Shown in pieces: positions 34,902-44,131 of a stretch of 64,000 bases of DNA. The notes under the pieces were generated by a model. The model saw nothing but the letters and a program-made list of their open reading frames with translations. It had not been told where the DNA came from and made no database searches. The stretch covers positions 124,001 to 188,000 of the forward strand of contig NZ_FTOJ01000006.1 of assembly GCF_900156685.1 (NCBI RefSeq), read 5' to 3'. Made by a program: the position numbers and the translations under genes. The stretch is from Chryseobacterium piscicola (lineage in GTDB: Bacteria; Bacteroidota; Bacteroidia; Flavobacteriales; Weeksellaceae). Numbering within the stretch: position 1 is the first letter of the stretch; each line of letters opens with the position of its first letter.

Positions 34902-36191
34902 ATGGAATTAAAAAAAATCCTTATCATCACTTACTATTGGCCGCCCGCAGGAGGTCCTGGCGTTCAGCGATGGTTGAAATTTGCAAAATATCTACCAGAG
35001 TTTGGCTGGAAACCAATTATTTACACTCCAGAAAACCCAAGCTATCCTTTGCTGGATGAGAGTTTGATAAAAGATATTCCTAAAGATTTAGAAATTGTAA
35101 AAACAAAGATTTGGGAACCTTATCAACTCGCTGAGAAGCTCAACAAGAGCAACAAAAAATTCAAAGCTGGGCAGTTTGATGTTGGTAATAACCAAAGCTG
35201 GAAATCTAAACTTTCAATTTGGGTACGAGGGAATTTTTTCATTCCTGATGCAAGAGTTTTTTGGGTAAAACCTTCGACTCATTTTCTTGAAAAGTACTTG
35301 AAAATCAATCAGATTGATACTATTGTCACTTCAGGACCGCCCCACTCTATGCATTTAATTGGTTTAAATTTAAAAAAGAAATTTCCTGATCTGAAATGGA
35401 TTGCAGATTTCCGCGATCCGTGGACGGAAATATCCTACTATAAACATTTAAAACTCACAAAAAAATCAGATAAAAAACACCGTCAGCTTGAAACTGAAGT
35501 TTTCAAAAATGCCGATATTACTTTGGCCACAAGCTATACTGATGCGGAAAATTTTTGTAAAAACGGAGCTAATGCGTTTTGCATCACAAACGGTTTTGAC
35601 GAAACCGATTCTCCTCAAACTCATAAAAAATCAACCCATCAAACGAAATTCACGTTAAGCTACATTGGTGTTTTAGAACAACTAAGAAATCCTGAAAACC
35701 TTTGGGAAGCCTTAGATTATTTAGTAAAAGCCAATCCAGATTTTGCAGAGAATTTCTGTTTAAAATTTGTGGGAAGAATTGATGATAAGATTATAGATAA
35801 GATTGAAAAATCTGGTTTAAAAAATCACATCTTTAATCTTGGCTATGTATCTCACGATAAAGCTGTAGAAGAAATGGCAAACTCATCACTTTTATTGATT
35901 ACCAATTTCCCTAATGACTCTTCAAAAGGAATTATTCCGGGTAAAATATTTGAGTATTTGGCAACCGGAAAACAGATTATTTCTTTTGGACCAAACGAAG
36001 CCGATGTTGCCAAAATTTTAGATGAAACAAAAGCTGGAAAGCATTTTAGCTACAATGATTCAAAAAAAATTGAAGATTTTATTCTAGATAAATTTGAGCT
36101 TTGGAAAAACGGAAATATTGCTGAAAACAAGCAAAGTATTGAGCAGTTTTCAAGAAGGAATTTAGCAAAACAACTTTCGGAGATTTTATAA
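34902..36191 (+). CDS. Glycosyltransferase, GT4-like
   Basis: Cytosolic GT-B fold glycosyltransferase of 429 residues. The N-terminal Rossmann half starts ILIITYYWPPAGGPGVQRWLKFAKYLPEFGW, and IADFRDPWTEISYY is a frequent stretch in this subgroup. The C-terminal half has SYIGVLEQLRNPENLWEALDYL, FVGRIDDKIIDKIEKSG, and IIPGKIFEYLATGKQIISFGP with the nucleotide-sugar-binding Glu. I use the ATG at 34902; an in-frame GTG at 34851 would add an unlikely 17-residue leader. It likely modifies the cell-surface polysaccharide with the YfhO-like protein just upstream. Donor and acceptor are unknown. Confidence 0.87.
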   Translation: MELKKILIITYYWPPAGGPGVQRWLKFAKYLPEFGWKPIIYTPENPSYPLLDESLIKDIPKDLEIVKTKIWEPYQLAEKLNKSNKKFKAGQFDVGNNQSWKSKLSIWVRGNFFIPDARVFWVKPSTHFLEKYLKINQIDTIVTSGPPHSMHLIGLNLKKKFPDLKWIADFRDPWTEISYYKHLKLTKKSDKKHRQLETEVFKNADITLATSYTDAENFCKNGANAFCITNGFDETDSPQTHKKSTHQTKFTLSYIGVLEQLRNPENLWEALDYLVKANPDFAENFCLKFVGRIDDKIIDKIEKSGLKNHIFNLGYVSHDKAVEEMANSSLLLITNFPNDSSKGIIPGKIFEYLATGKQIISFGPNEADVAKILDETKAGKHFSYNDSKKIEDFILDKFELWKNGNIAENKQSIEQFSRRNLAKQLSEIL

Positions 36192-36428
36192 ATTTATTTT
36201 TCAAAAAAATTCCAATTTCAGATTACCCCACAATTGTTTACAAAACCCAGTCGCCTTAGGAATAGATGGCAACTTATTAATAGTACAAAAAAAAATTCAC
36301 AAATTATTGTTTTGTTTTTATGTAATCAAACAAAATTACCTTAAAATAGTGCAAACAAAAATCCGAAAACAGGCAAATTCCGTGACATATAATTTACATA
36401 CCTCTCTGAAAATCTTTAATTTCGTGAC

Positions 36429-37391
36429 ATGGAAATTTTAGATATTCTGATTATCGGAGCCGGGCCAATAGGTTTGAATTGCGCTCTTGAAGCAAAAAAA
36501 AACAAACTAGACTATTTAATTATAGAAAAGGGAACTATTGTGAATTCTCTTTACAACTACCCTTTATACATGACGTTTTTTTCAACTGCAGGTAAGCTTG
36601 AAATCTCAGAAATTCCTTTTATTACAACAGCTCCAAAACCGGGAAGACAAGAAGCACTAGAATATTATCAGGGCATTGCAAGACAGAAAAAGCTGAATAT
36701 CAATCTTTATGAAAAAGCTTTAAAAGTCTCTAAAAATGAAGATTTTTTTGAGATTACAACTTCAAAATCTAAATATTGCGCAAAAAACATCATTATCTCC
36801 ACCGGATTTTATGACATTCCGAATCGGTTAAATATCACGGGAGAAGATTTGCCTAAAGTAAAACATTATTACACAGAACCTTATCCTTTTGCACAACAGA
36901 AAATTGTAGTTGTAGGCTCTAGTAATTCTTCAGTTGATGCGGCACTTGAGACTTATAGAAAAGGTGCAGAAGTCACGATGATTATTCGCAGTAGTGAAAT
37001 ATCGTCTAATGTAAAATACTGGGTAAAACCGGATATTGAAAACAGAATTTCTGAAGGAAGTATACAAGCTCATTTTAATTCTGAATTAATTGAAATAAAG
37101 GAAAACTCAGTCATTTTTAAAGATAAAAATGGAAATATCACCGAAATTGAAAATGATTTTGTTCTTGCCATGACAGGGTATCTTCCTGATTTTGATTTCC
37201 TGAAAAACTCTGGAATTACACTGCAGGGCGACTGTTTAAATCCTTTTTACAATCCTGAAACAATGGAAACCAATGTTCCTAATTTGTATCTCGCAGGGGT
37301 TGTTTGTGGCGGCAAAGACACGCATCTGTGGTTTATAGAAAACTCCAGAATTCATGCGGAAAGAATTGTGAAAAATATTGTTTCAAAATAA
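36429..37391 (+). CDS. YpdA-type bacillithiol disulfide reductase (FAD, NADPH)
   Basis: Flavoprotein oxidoreductase of 320 residues related to thioredoxin reductase but lacking its redox CxxC. The FAD-binding fold starts LIIGAGPIGLNCALEAKK; MTFFSTAGKLEISEIPF is the YpdA hallmark; the NADPH site is VVVGSSNSSVDAALETYRKGAEVTMI; the C-terminal FAD loop is NLYLAGVVCGGKDTHLWFIENSR. YpdA (Bdr) reduces oxidised bacillithiol (BSSB). This implies the organism makes bacillithiol or a related low-molecular-weight thiol. A weak promoter-like TAATTTCG box lies about 10 bp before the ATG. Confidence 0.86.
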   Translation: MEILDILIIGAGPIGLNCALEAKKNKLDYLIIEKGTIVNSLYNYPLYMTFFSTAGKLEISEIPFITTAPKPGRQEALEYYQGIARQKKLNINLYEKALKVSKNEDFFEITTSKSKYCAKNIIISTGFYDIPNRLNITGEDLPKVKHYYTEPYPFAQQKIVVVGSSNSSVDAALETYRKGAEVTMIIRSSEISSNVKYWVKPDIENRISEGSIQAHFNSELIEIKENSVIFKDKNGNITEIENDFVLAMTGYLPDFDFLKNSGITLQGDCLNPFYNPETMETNVPNLYLAGVVCGGKDTHLWFIENSRIHAERIVKNIVSK

Positions 37392-37431
37392 GTTTCACAA
37401 AGAGAAAACAGAACAATCTGCCAGGATAAAA

Positions 37432-39462
37432 TTAAAAATCAACCTTCATTCCCAAGATAAAGTTTCTTTTCGCAGCGGGATTGTAGTATCGGCTTCCAAA
37501 AGCATTGGTATCAAATCCTAAAACGTAATTTTCATTATACAAATTCTGAATTTGGAGGTATAAATTCAGTCGCGTTTTCTCAAAATTTACAGGAAATTTG
37601 AATTTGATATTTCCTATTAAATTAATGTCTGACCACACAGAATTGGCATCATTTAAAGGAATTTTTGAAGTATAAATGTGAGAATAATCAAGTTCTAATT
37701 TTTTGAAAAAAGTAAAATTAAGTAAAGAATTAATTGTAGTTTGAGGAACTCCCGTCAAATCATTTCCTGAGAAATCATTTCCATTTTGTTGATAATTTTT
37801 AAATTTAAAATTGTAAAAACTTCCTGAAAATCTAAATTTGAAATTACTGAAAAAATCATTTTCAAAATCAAAATTTTTAGATTCTAAAAGAAGCTCTAAT
37901 CCTTTCTGAACTGTTTCTCCAGAGTTTACAAAAAACTCTTCTCCATTGTCATTTTGCCTTCTTACAATTGCCTCTTTCATTCTGAAATCAAAATATCCTA
38001 CTTCTATAAAAAAAGAATTTCTAAATTGTTTTCTTAATCCTAATTCCTTATTCCAGCCATATTCTGGTCTTAAATTCTGATTAAATTCTTGCGTTGAAGA
38101 GCGAATTTCTTCATTCGTAGGTGCAGAGTTTCCTTTGCCTATTTTTCCTCTTGCCGAAAAACCTTTTCCTAAAAGATAAGTAAAGCCAAAATTCGGTAGC
38201 CATTGATTTTTAAATTGAATTTTCCCCGTCTCTTTTCTTGGAAAAACCCTTTCCCAATCGTAAGAATTTGAATTTAAACTGATTGAAATATCGGAGAATA
38301 ATTTTTCATTAAAATTTAGTTTTTGCGAAAGAAAATAAAATCCTGAAGTATTTTTCAGTTGATCAAAATTTTGTGGTTTTCCTTCAAAACCTTTATTATT
38401 ATCGTAATTTTTAATTAAAATATCATTAATTCCGCCTTCAAAACCCAATCGGTAAGCCAAAGAAATTTCACCCCAATTTTTGTCATAATTGAGGTGTGTT
38501 CTTACAGCAAAATTCTTTTCAAATCTGTTTTCAAAATTGGTGATAAAAGGATTTTCAAAATCTACGTAAGAACCCTGAACTAAGATAAAATGCGAGAAAT
38601 TAGTATTGAATTGATATTCTTGAGAAAGTCCTGCAAAAATCATCTTATTTCTGATTCCTGCATCTTGTTCTGAGGCACTTGGAAGCGCTGCGGTTTTCGG
38701 TCTTGCCTGCTTTCTGTTGAGATTCATCTGCTGTAAAGTTAAACCACCTGGAGTTTGGTAATCAAGATCAGAATACATCAACATCGCTTTTAAAATTCCC
38801 TTGCTTGAATATTGAAAATGATCTTTTACGAAAACCTGTTTTCTCTGAACTTTAGATTGTTCACGGTAAGAATCTGATTGATAGTAATTTTGAAAAACTT
38901 CCAGAAAATGTTTTCCCATCTGTGCTGAAAAATCAAAACTCTGATTGAAAGTTCCATAGCTTCCGGTGGATATATTGGTTGATAAATTATCTGAATTTTT
39001 TGTTTTTAGAAGTATGGTTCCGCCTGTAACTGCTCCGTAATCTCCACTTTCAGGCCCCTTGTAAATTTCCATTCTATTAATCAATTCGGGAGAAATCACA
39101 TTGAAATAAGTGTTTCCGGAAGCATCAGACAAAATAAAATCATCTAGATACACTTTCACATTCCGAACCCCAAAAGGTGACCTCAAAGTGCTTCCCCGCA
39201 ATGAAATCCTATAACTTCCAGGCGACCTTTCCTCCATTCTTGCCCCAGCAATTTGATTGATGGACTCTAGCATTCTTTCCGGTGTATTTTGATTCAGCAA
39301 ATTTTCTGAAATCACCGAAACTGATTTTGTAGAATTAATGAAAGCAGTTGGTTTTTTATACGCATCAATTTTCACTTCTGAAATCAAGTTGGCGGAATCC
39401 CGTTTTTGAGAAAATAAAAATGAGCCGGAAAAAAAAAGGAAAAAAAGATAAAATTTTGTCAT
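37432..39462 (-). CDS. TonB-dependent outer-membrane receptor
   Basis: Outer-membrane receptor of 676 residues. A signal peptide (MTKFYLFFLFFSGSFLFSQ) is followed by a plug domain (LLNQNTPERMLESINQIAGARMEERSPGSYRISLRGSTLRS) and a 22-strand barrel ending in aromatic Phe (RNFILGMKVDF). The start at 39462 gives the signal peptide directly; an in-frame ATG at 39507 would add 15 residues before it. There is no N-terminal carboxypeptidase-like domain and no SusD partner. No adjacent riboswitch is present. Substrate unknown; iron siderophore or cobalamin type are possible from plug length alone. Confidence 0.92.
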   Translation of the reverse strand: MTKFYLFFLFFSGSFLFSQKRDSANLISEVKIDAYKKPTAFINSTKSVSVISENLLNQNTPERMLESINQIAGARMEERSPGSYRISLRGSTLRSPFGVRNVKVYLDDFILSDASGNTYFNVISPELINRMEIYKGPESGDYGAVTGGTILLKTKNSDNLSTNISTGSYGTFNQSFDFSAQMGKHFLEVFQNYYQSDSYREQSKVQRKQVFVKDHFQYSSKGILKAMLMYSDLDYQTPGGLTLQQMNLNRKQARPKTAALPSASEQDAGIRNKMIFAGLSQEYQFNTNFSHFILVQGSYVDFENPFITNFENRFEKNFAVRTHLNYDKNWGEISLAYRLGFEGGINDILIKNYDNNKGFEGKPQNFDQLKNTSGFYFLSQKLNFNEKLFSDISISLNSNSYDWERVFPRKETGKIQFKNQWLPNFGFTYLLGKGFSARGKIGKGNSAPTNEEIRSSTQEFNQNLRPEYGWNKELGLRKQFRNSFFIEVGYFDFRMKEAIVRRQNDNGEEFFVNSGETVQKGLELLLESKNFDFENDFFSNFKFRFSGSFYNFKFKNYQQNGNDFSGNDLTGVPQTTINSLLNFTFFKKLELDYSHIYTSKIPLNDANSVWSDINLIGNIKFKFPVNFEKTRLNLYLQIQNLYNENYVLGFDTNAFGSRYYNPAAKRNFILGMKVDF

Positions 39463-39521
39463 TGAACAAGTAAAAGCAAAAACTGTACACTTTAGGTCTG
39501 AAAACAAATTTTATAAAAAAA

Positions 39522-39562
39522 AACCTCCACAAAAATTTTGATCTTTGTGAAGGTTAATTTTC
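39522..39562 (-). terminator. Terminator of the MFS transporter gene
   Basis: Stem AACCTCCACAAA (39522-39533) / TTTGTGAAGGTT (39544-39555), with one mismatch, and a run of T on the minus-strand side. It lies between the MFS gene stop at 39584 and the receptor start. Confidence 0.75.
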
Positions 39563-39583
39563 TATTGGCAGATTAAAATTACA

Positions 39584-40807
39584 CTAACTTTCTTTATTGT
39601 CTTTAACCATCCACGGAACAGTAAAGTAAAATGCAATAGCAATAAGGGTTGCTACTATTCCGGTTCCAATCCACAAAACGGTGAAGCCCCATTTTTCGGC
39701 AATTAAAGTTCCTAAATAAGGTGTTACGATGAACGCAACTGAAAATGAAATCCCGTTCAGTCCCATGTAAGCACCTTTGTTGTTTTTCCCTGATCGTAAA
39801 GCTGTAATTGTAGACATAAAAGGTAATGCCCAGATTTCTCCTACAGATAATAAAGTCATAGAAATGATTAAGGTTAAAATACTATAATCAAAACCTAGCA
39901 TTGCATAAGAAAGTCCGCAAATAAAGGTTCCTAAAAACATAGTTCGTGCTGAAGTTAAATGTTTTTCTGCGATTTGCACCAAACCCATTTCGAGCAAAAC
40001 AACAATAAATCCGCTGTAACCTAAAAGATAACCGATATATTGCTGACTTAGATTCGCTGTATCTTTATAGAAAATAGTTAATGTACTGAATAGCTGAAAA
40101 AAACAAATGGCAAATAGCATACATAAAAAACAGTAAATTAAAAATTTACCATCACGGTACGGGGAGTTTTCTTTTTTAATCTCTACAATTTCTTGTACTT
40201 TTCTAGCTTTAAGTTTTGCCAATTTGTTGCGTTTTCGAAAGAAAACAATGTATAAAATACCGGCCGATAAAGCAGCTAATGCGTTGGAATAAAACAAAAA
40301 TTCATAAGAGATAGCCGACAAGATACCGCCTAGAGCTGGGCCTATAGAAAATCCTAAATTTACTGCCATTCTGTTTAATGAAAATGCTCTGGTAATATTT
40401 TCTGGTTTAGCGTATTTCGTAATTGCTACTGAATTTGCAGGACGAAAAGCATCGCTTACGATACTTTGTAACAAAATAATCGCAGCTACGCCCATTTCTG
40501 TTTTGAAAAGCGGAATTAAACAAAATAAAGGAACACTTAATAACAGACTGAAGTACTGTACTTTATACTCTCCAATTCTATCAGTTATAAATCCACCTAA
40601 CCATGAGCCAATTACCGAACCGATTCCGAAAAAACTAAGTACAATTCCTGTATTTTCTATACTGAAATTGAGATGTGCAGTCATATAAACTCCTAAAAAC
40701 GGGAGTACCATAGAACCTGCACGGTTGATGAGCATAACCAAAGCAAGCATCCAACTTTCTCGTGATAGCCCTTTAAATGAATTGGTGTAGAGATTAATTA
40801 GTTTCAC
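39584..40807 (-). CDS. MFS transporter
   Basis: Twelve-helix major facilitator superfamily transporter of 407 residues. The A-like motif between helices 2 and 3 appears as GSVIGSWLGGFITDRIGEYKVQY, and a middle cytosolic loop is Lys/Arg-rich (FFRKRNKLAKLKARKVQEIVEIKKE). It belongs to the drug/efflux-type MFS of Bacteroidota (DHA-like). Substrate unknown. It lies alone as a transcription unit ending at the terminator. Confidence 0.88.
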   Translation of the reverse strand: MKLINLYTNSFKGLSRESWMLALVMLINRAGSMVLPFLGVYMTAHLNFSIENTGIVLSFFGIGSVIGSWLGGFITDRIGEYKVQYFSLLLSVPLFCLIPLFKTEMGVAAIILLQSIVSDAFRPANSVAITKYAKPENITRAFSLNRMAVNLGFSIGPALGGILSAISYEFLFYSNALAALSAGILYIVFFRKRNKLAKLKARKVQEIVEIKKENSPYRDGKFLIYCFLCMLFAICFFQLFSTLTIFYKDTANLSQQYIGYLLGYSGFIVVLLEMGLVQIAEKHLTSARTMFLGTFICGLSYAMLGFDYSILTLIISMTLLSVGEIWALPFMSTITALRSGKNNKGAYMGLNGISFSVAFIVTPYLGTLIAEKWGFTVLWIGTGIVATLIAIAFYFTVPWMVKDNKES

Positions 40808-40931
40808 TTTTTAAATTTTAAATTGATGCATTTTCTAAAAACAAATGGTTGTATCTTTTTTCACAAATATTAGAATAAAATCTAAGAAAACATGCCAAAA
40901 GATCTTGTAAAATAAATATTCAAAATAAAAA

Positions 40932-40966
40932 AAACAGGACTTAAAAAAATAAGCCCTGTTTCATTT
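40932..40966 (-). terminator. Terminator of the glnS gene
   Basis: On the minus strand AAACAGGGCTTA / TAAGTCCTGTTT pair with one A-C mismatch around a T-rich loop, followed by TTTTTTTT. It lies just after the glnS stop at 40986. Confidence 0.8.
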
Positions 40967-40985
40967 ATAAGATATAAATAAATTT

Positions 40986-42659
40986 TTACTCTGGCTTATA
41001 AGAGTCTTTTAAGGTCACAGTTCTGTTGAATACAAAATTTGTATCTGTAGAATCTTGATCTTTTGTAAAATAGCCAATTCTTTGGAACTGAAGCGGTTCA
41101 CCTACCGCAACATCCTTCAAGCTCGGCTCAGCAAATCCTTGAATAATAGCAACAGATTCTGGATTAATGAAATTTAAAAAATCCACATCTTTCTCAGCAT
41201 CAGGCTGTTCTACTGTAAATAGCTTTTCGTAATTTCTGATTTCTACAGGAATCGCATGTTTAGCAGAAACCCAATGAATCGTTCCTTTTACTTTTCTTAA
41301 ACTTTGCTCCGTTCCGCTGCCAGACTTTGATTTTTCGTCATAAGTAGCATAAATGGTAGTAATCTCACCATTTTCGTCTTTTTCTACTCTTTCACCTTTA
41401 ATGATATAAGCAGATTTTAAACGGACTTCTCCACCTAATCTCAATCTAAAGAACTTATTACCAGCCTCCTCTTTAAAATCCTCGCGCTCAATATACAATT
41501 CTTTTGAGAACGGGATTTCTCTTGTTCCGGCATTTTCCTGTTCATTATTGTTTTCGGTTTCTAGCCATTCCTCTTGATCTTCAGGATAATTCTCTATCAC
41601 TAATTTGATAGGATCAACAACTGCCATTACACGTTTTGCAACTTTATTCAAATCTTCGCGAACGCAAAAATCTAATAATTGAATTTCAATTAAGTTTTCT
41701 CTTTTTGCAACACCTACTCTATCAATAAAATTCTTAATAGCATTTGCCGTAAAGCCCTTTCTACGCATTCCTGAAATGGTAGGCATCCTCGGATCATCCC
41801 AACCGTTAACAGCATTTTCAGCAATAAGTCTTTGCAGCTTTCTCTTAGAAGTAATCATATAAGAGACATTCATCCTTGCAAATTCTCTTTGCTTATTTTT
41901 AATTTTTCCTTCCTCGTATACTTGGTCTAAATACCAGTTATACAATGGTCTATGATTTTCAAATTCTAATGAGCATAATGAGTGAGAAATTTGTTCTAAA
42001 TAATCAGACTCACCGTGTGCCCAATCATACATTGGATAGATCTTCCAAGTCGTTCCTGTTCTATGATGTGGTCTTTTCAAAATTCTGTACATTACAGGAT
42101 CGCGCATATTCATATTCGGCGAAACCATATCGATTTTCGCACGAAGTGACATTGACCCTTCCTCAAATTCACCATTTTTCATCTTTTCGAATAAATCTAA
42201 AGACTCTTGAGTAGGACGGTTTCTATATGGAGATTCTACACCTGGTTCTGTGGGATTTTTTCTTTGCTCGGTAATCAGTTCAGAAGGTTGCTCATCAACG
42301 TAAGCTTTTCCTTCTTTAATCAACTGCACTGCCCAATCGTAAAGCTGCTGAAAATAATCGGATGCGTACAATTCTTTATCCCATGTAAAACCCAGCCATT
42401 CAACGTCTTTTTTGATAGAATCTACATACTCTTGCTCTTCTTTTTCAGGATTTGTATCATCAAAACGTAGGTTTACAGGAGCATTGTATTTTTCACCCAA
42501 ACCAAAGTTGATGCAGATTGCTTTCGTATGACCTATATGGAGATAACCATTGGGTTCAGGTGGAAAACGAAAACGAAGTTGATCATTCTTCAGGCCGTTT
42601 AACAAGTCATCTTCGATAATTTGCTCAATAAAATTGAGTGATTTTTTTTCTTCTTCCAT
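40986..42659 (-). CDS. glnS: Glutamine-tRNA ligase
   Basis: Class I aminoacyl-tRNA synthetase that charges tRNA-Gln directly, 557 residues. The HIGH motif is PEPNGYLHIGHTKAI, and the KMSKS loop is YMITSKRKLQ. FDDTNPEKEEQEYVDSIKKDVEWLGF and the tRNA-Gln beta-barrel anticodon domains follow (RIGYFTKDQDSTDTNFVFNRTVTLKDSYK at the end). I start at the ATG 42659, because an ATG at 42701 would lie within the -7 promoter box. Direct charging by GlnRS is used by this group instead of, or alongside, GatCAB. Confidence 0.96.
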   Translation of the reverse strand: MEEEKKSLNFIEQIIEDDLLNGLKNDQLRFRFPPEPNGYLHIGHTKAICINFGLGEKYNAPVNLRFDDTNPEKEEQEYVDSIKKDVEWLGFTWDKELYASDYFQQLYDWAVQLIKEGKAYVDEQPSELITEQRKNPTEPGVESPYRNRPTQESLDLFEKMKNGEFEEGSMSLRAKIDMVSPNMNMRDPVMYRILKRPHHRTGTTWKIYPMYDWAHGESDYLEQISHSLCSLEFENHRPLYNWYLDQVYEEGKIKNKQREFARMNVSYMITSKRKLQRLIAENAVNGWDDPRMPTISGMRRKGFTANAIKNFIDRVGVAKRENLIEIQLLDFCVREDLNKVAKRVMAVVDPIKLVIENYPEDQEEWLETENNNEQENAGTREIPFSKELYIEREDFKEEAGNKFFRLRLGGEVRLKSAYIIKGERVEKDENGEITTIYATYDEKSKSGSGTEQSLRKVKGTIHWVSAKHAIPVEIRNYEKLFTVEQPDAEKDVDFLNFINPESVAIIQGFAEPSLKDVAVGEPLQFQRIGYFTKDQDSTDTNFVFNRTVTLKDSYKPE

Positions 42660-42698
42660 TAAAATTCGCTTTAAAATATCGTATTTACCGACAATTTG

Positions 42699-42706
42699 CA
42701 AATTTA
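42699..42706 (-). promoter_or_regulatory. -7 box of the glnS promoter
   Basis: On the minus strand TAAATTTG, an exact TAnnTTTG match, 39 bp before the ATG at 42659. No suitable -33 TTG. The rest of the gap to 43123 is AT-rich with one notable inverted repeat and no gene. Confidence 0.5.
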
Positions 42707-43066
42707 GGAAAATTTAAGTGTTAAAAAAAAAGATATTTTAGTCTGTAATTGTATAAAGTATAGAAATGATTAATAAACTTTATCTTGGAAAAATTATCTG
42801 AAAAATTTATACCTATTTTACCCTTCAATAAGATTGAGAGTTGAATATTTCTATAGATATTAATTTTTAAACGTAATAATTAAACTTTTACAAAAAAAAT
42901 ATAAGTAGAATTCCTAATCAATATCTTCAATACAAATATCAATAAAATCGGTCATTAGTTGTGATATAGATAAAATAACCTTCTCGATAAATTGGCATGA
43001 ATTTTGCTGATTTAACATGCTTAAACACAACTCAAAATGAAAACGATGAAAAGAAAAATTACCCTC

Positions 43067-43117
43067 TTTTTAGATTACTTAAAACGCACTATTTTTATTG
43101 AAGACGTAATCTAAAAA
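43067..43117. repeat. 12 bp inverted repeat just downstream of menC
   Basis: TTTTTAGATTAC (43067-43078) and GTAATCTAAAAA (43106-43117) are perfect inverted copies separated by 27 bp. A short plus-strand ORF from ATG 43037 to TAA 43114 (25 residues, basic: MKTMKRKITLFLDYLKRTIF) covers the left arm, the loop and part of the right. The structure ends 6 bp before the menC stop, so it could be a terminator-like element for menC on the minus strand, or the boundary of a small mobile insertion. Confidence 0.5.
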
Positions 43118-43123
43118 CCACAT

Positions 43124-44131
43124 TTATTTTTTGTTAAAATAAAGTTGATCTCCTATAAGACTAAGTGGGGTATCAAAATTATTAGTAAACAGCCCTCCAG
43201 TGCCTAATCCTTGTGGCATTGTATTGTTTTTTGTGTAAGTATATTGTGATATGGCATTCAATCCTACATTACTTTCTAAAGCAGAAGTTATCCACCATTG
43301 AATATTTTGTTGTTCTGCAAGAAAAATCCATTCATCACAACCTGAAAAACCTCCTACTAAAGCAGGTTTTAAAATGATATATTGAGGTTTTATCTTTTCT
43401 AAAAGCTTCTTTTTTTCAGAAAATTCAATAATTCCTATCAATTCTTCATCCAAAGCAATTGGTGTAGAAGTCTCGGAACAAAGTTCAGCCATATCTTCCC
43501 AGTATCCCGCTTTAATCGGCTGTTCTATTGAATGAATATTTAAATCTGAAAGTTGTTGTAAGATAATTTTGGCTTCATCTTTCTTAAAGCCTCCATTGGC
43601 ATCTACGCGAAGCTCAAGCTGATTTTTAGAGAATTTATATCTTAATTTTTGAAGAATTTCGTATTCGGATTTCCAGTCAACACCAATTTTAAGTTTAATA
43701 CATTGAAAACCTTTATACAGTTTATCCTGAATTTGCTCTTCCATAAAACCAATATCGCCCATCCAAATCAAACCATTAATAAGAATTGGAAATTTACCTT
43801 CTGTAAATTGACTTGGAAAGTATAAATTTTCACCATTTTTTAAATTCAAAATAGCCTGTTCATAACCAAACCAAATTGACGGAAATTGTTTTAATTCTTC
43901 TTTTAAAAGAAAAGTATCAGCATTTATGTTTTCACAAAGCCATTTCAGTTTTTCTTCATATTCTGGTTTATCGTCATAACTCAAGCCTCTGAAAATTGCA
44001 CACTCACCTATTCCTTTTTTTTCGTTTTCTGAAATTTCAAGAATAAACGTCTCTTTATCAAGCAAAACGCCTCGAGAAGTACCTCCCGGGCGTTTGAATT
44101 TTAGTAAATATTTAAAATATTGTGCTTTCAT
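43124..44131 (-). CDS. menC: o-Succinylbenzoate synthase (MenC)
   Basis: Enolase-superfamily enzyme of 335 residues that dehydrates SHCHC to o-succinylbenzoate in menaquinone synthesis. The barrel signatures are present: QCIKLKIGVDWKSEYEIL (catalytic Lys), LELRVDANGGFKKDEA (metal-binding Asp), SIEQPIKAGY (Glu), ALDEELIG (Asp) and YIILKPALVGG (second catalytic Lys). It begins immediately (0 bp) after the Fbp stop at 44132, so both are translated from one mRNA, an unusual pairing. menF lies far away at 19619. Confidence 0.9.
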   Translation of the reverse strand: MKAQYFKYLLKFKRPGGTSRGVLLDKETFILEISENEKKGIGECAIFRGLSYDDKPEYEEKLKWLCENINADTFLLKEELKQFPSIWFGYEQAILNLKNGENLYFPSQFTEGKFPILINGLIWMGDIGFMEEQIQDKLYKGFQCIKLKIGVDWKSEYEILQKLRYKFSKNQLELRVDANGGFKKDEAKIILQQLSDLNIHSIEQPIKAGYWEDMAELCSETSTPIALDEELIGIIEFSEKKKLLEKIKPQYIILKPALVGGFSGCDEWIFLAEQQNIQWWITSALESNVGLNAISQYTYTKNNTMPQGLGTGGLFTNNFDTPLSLIGDQLYFNKK

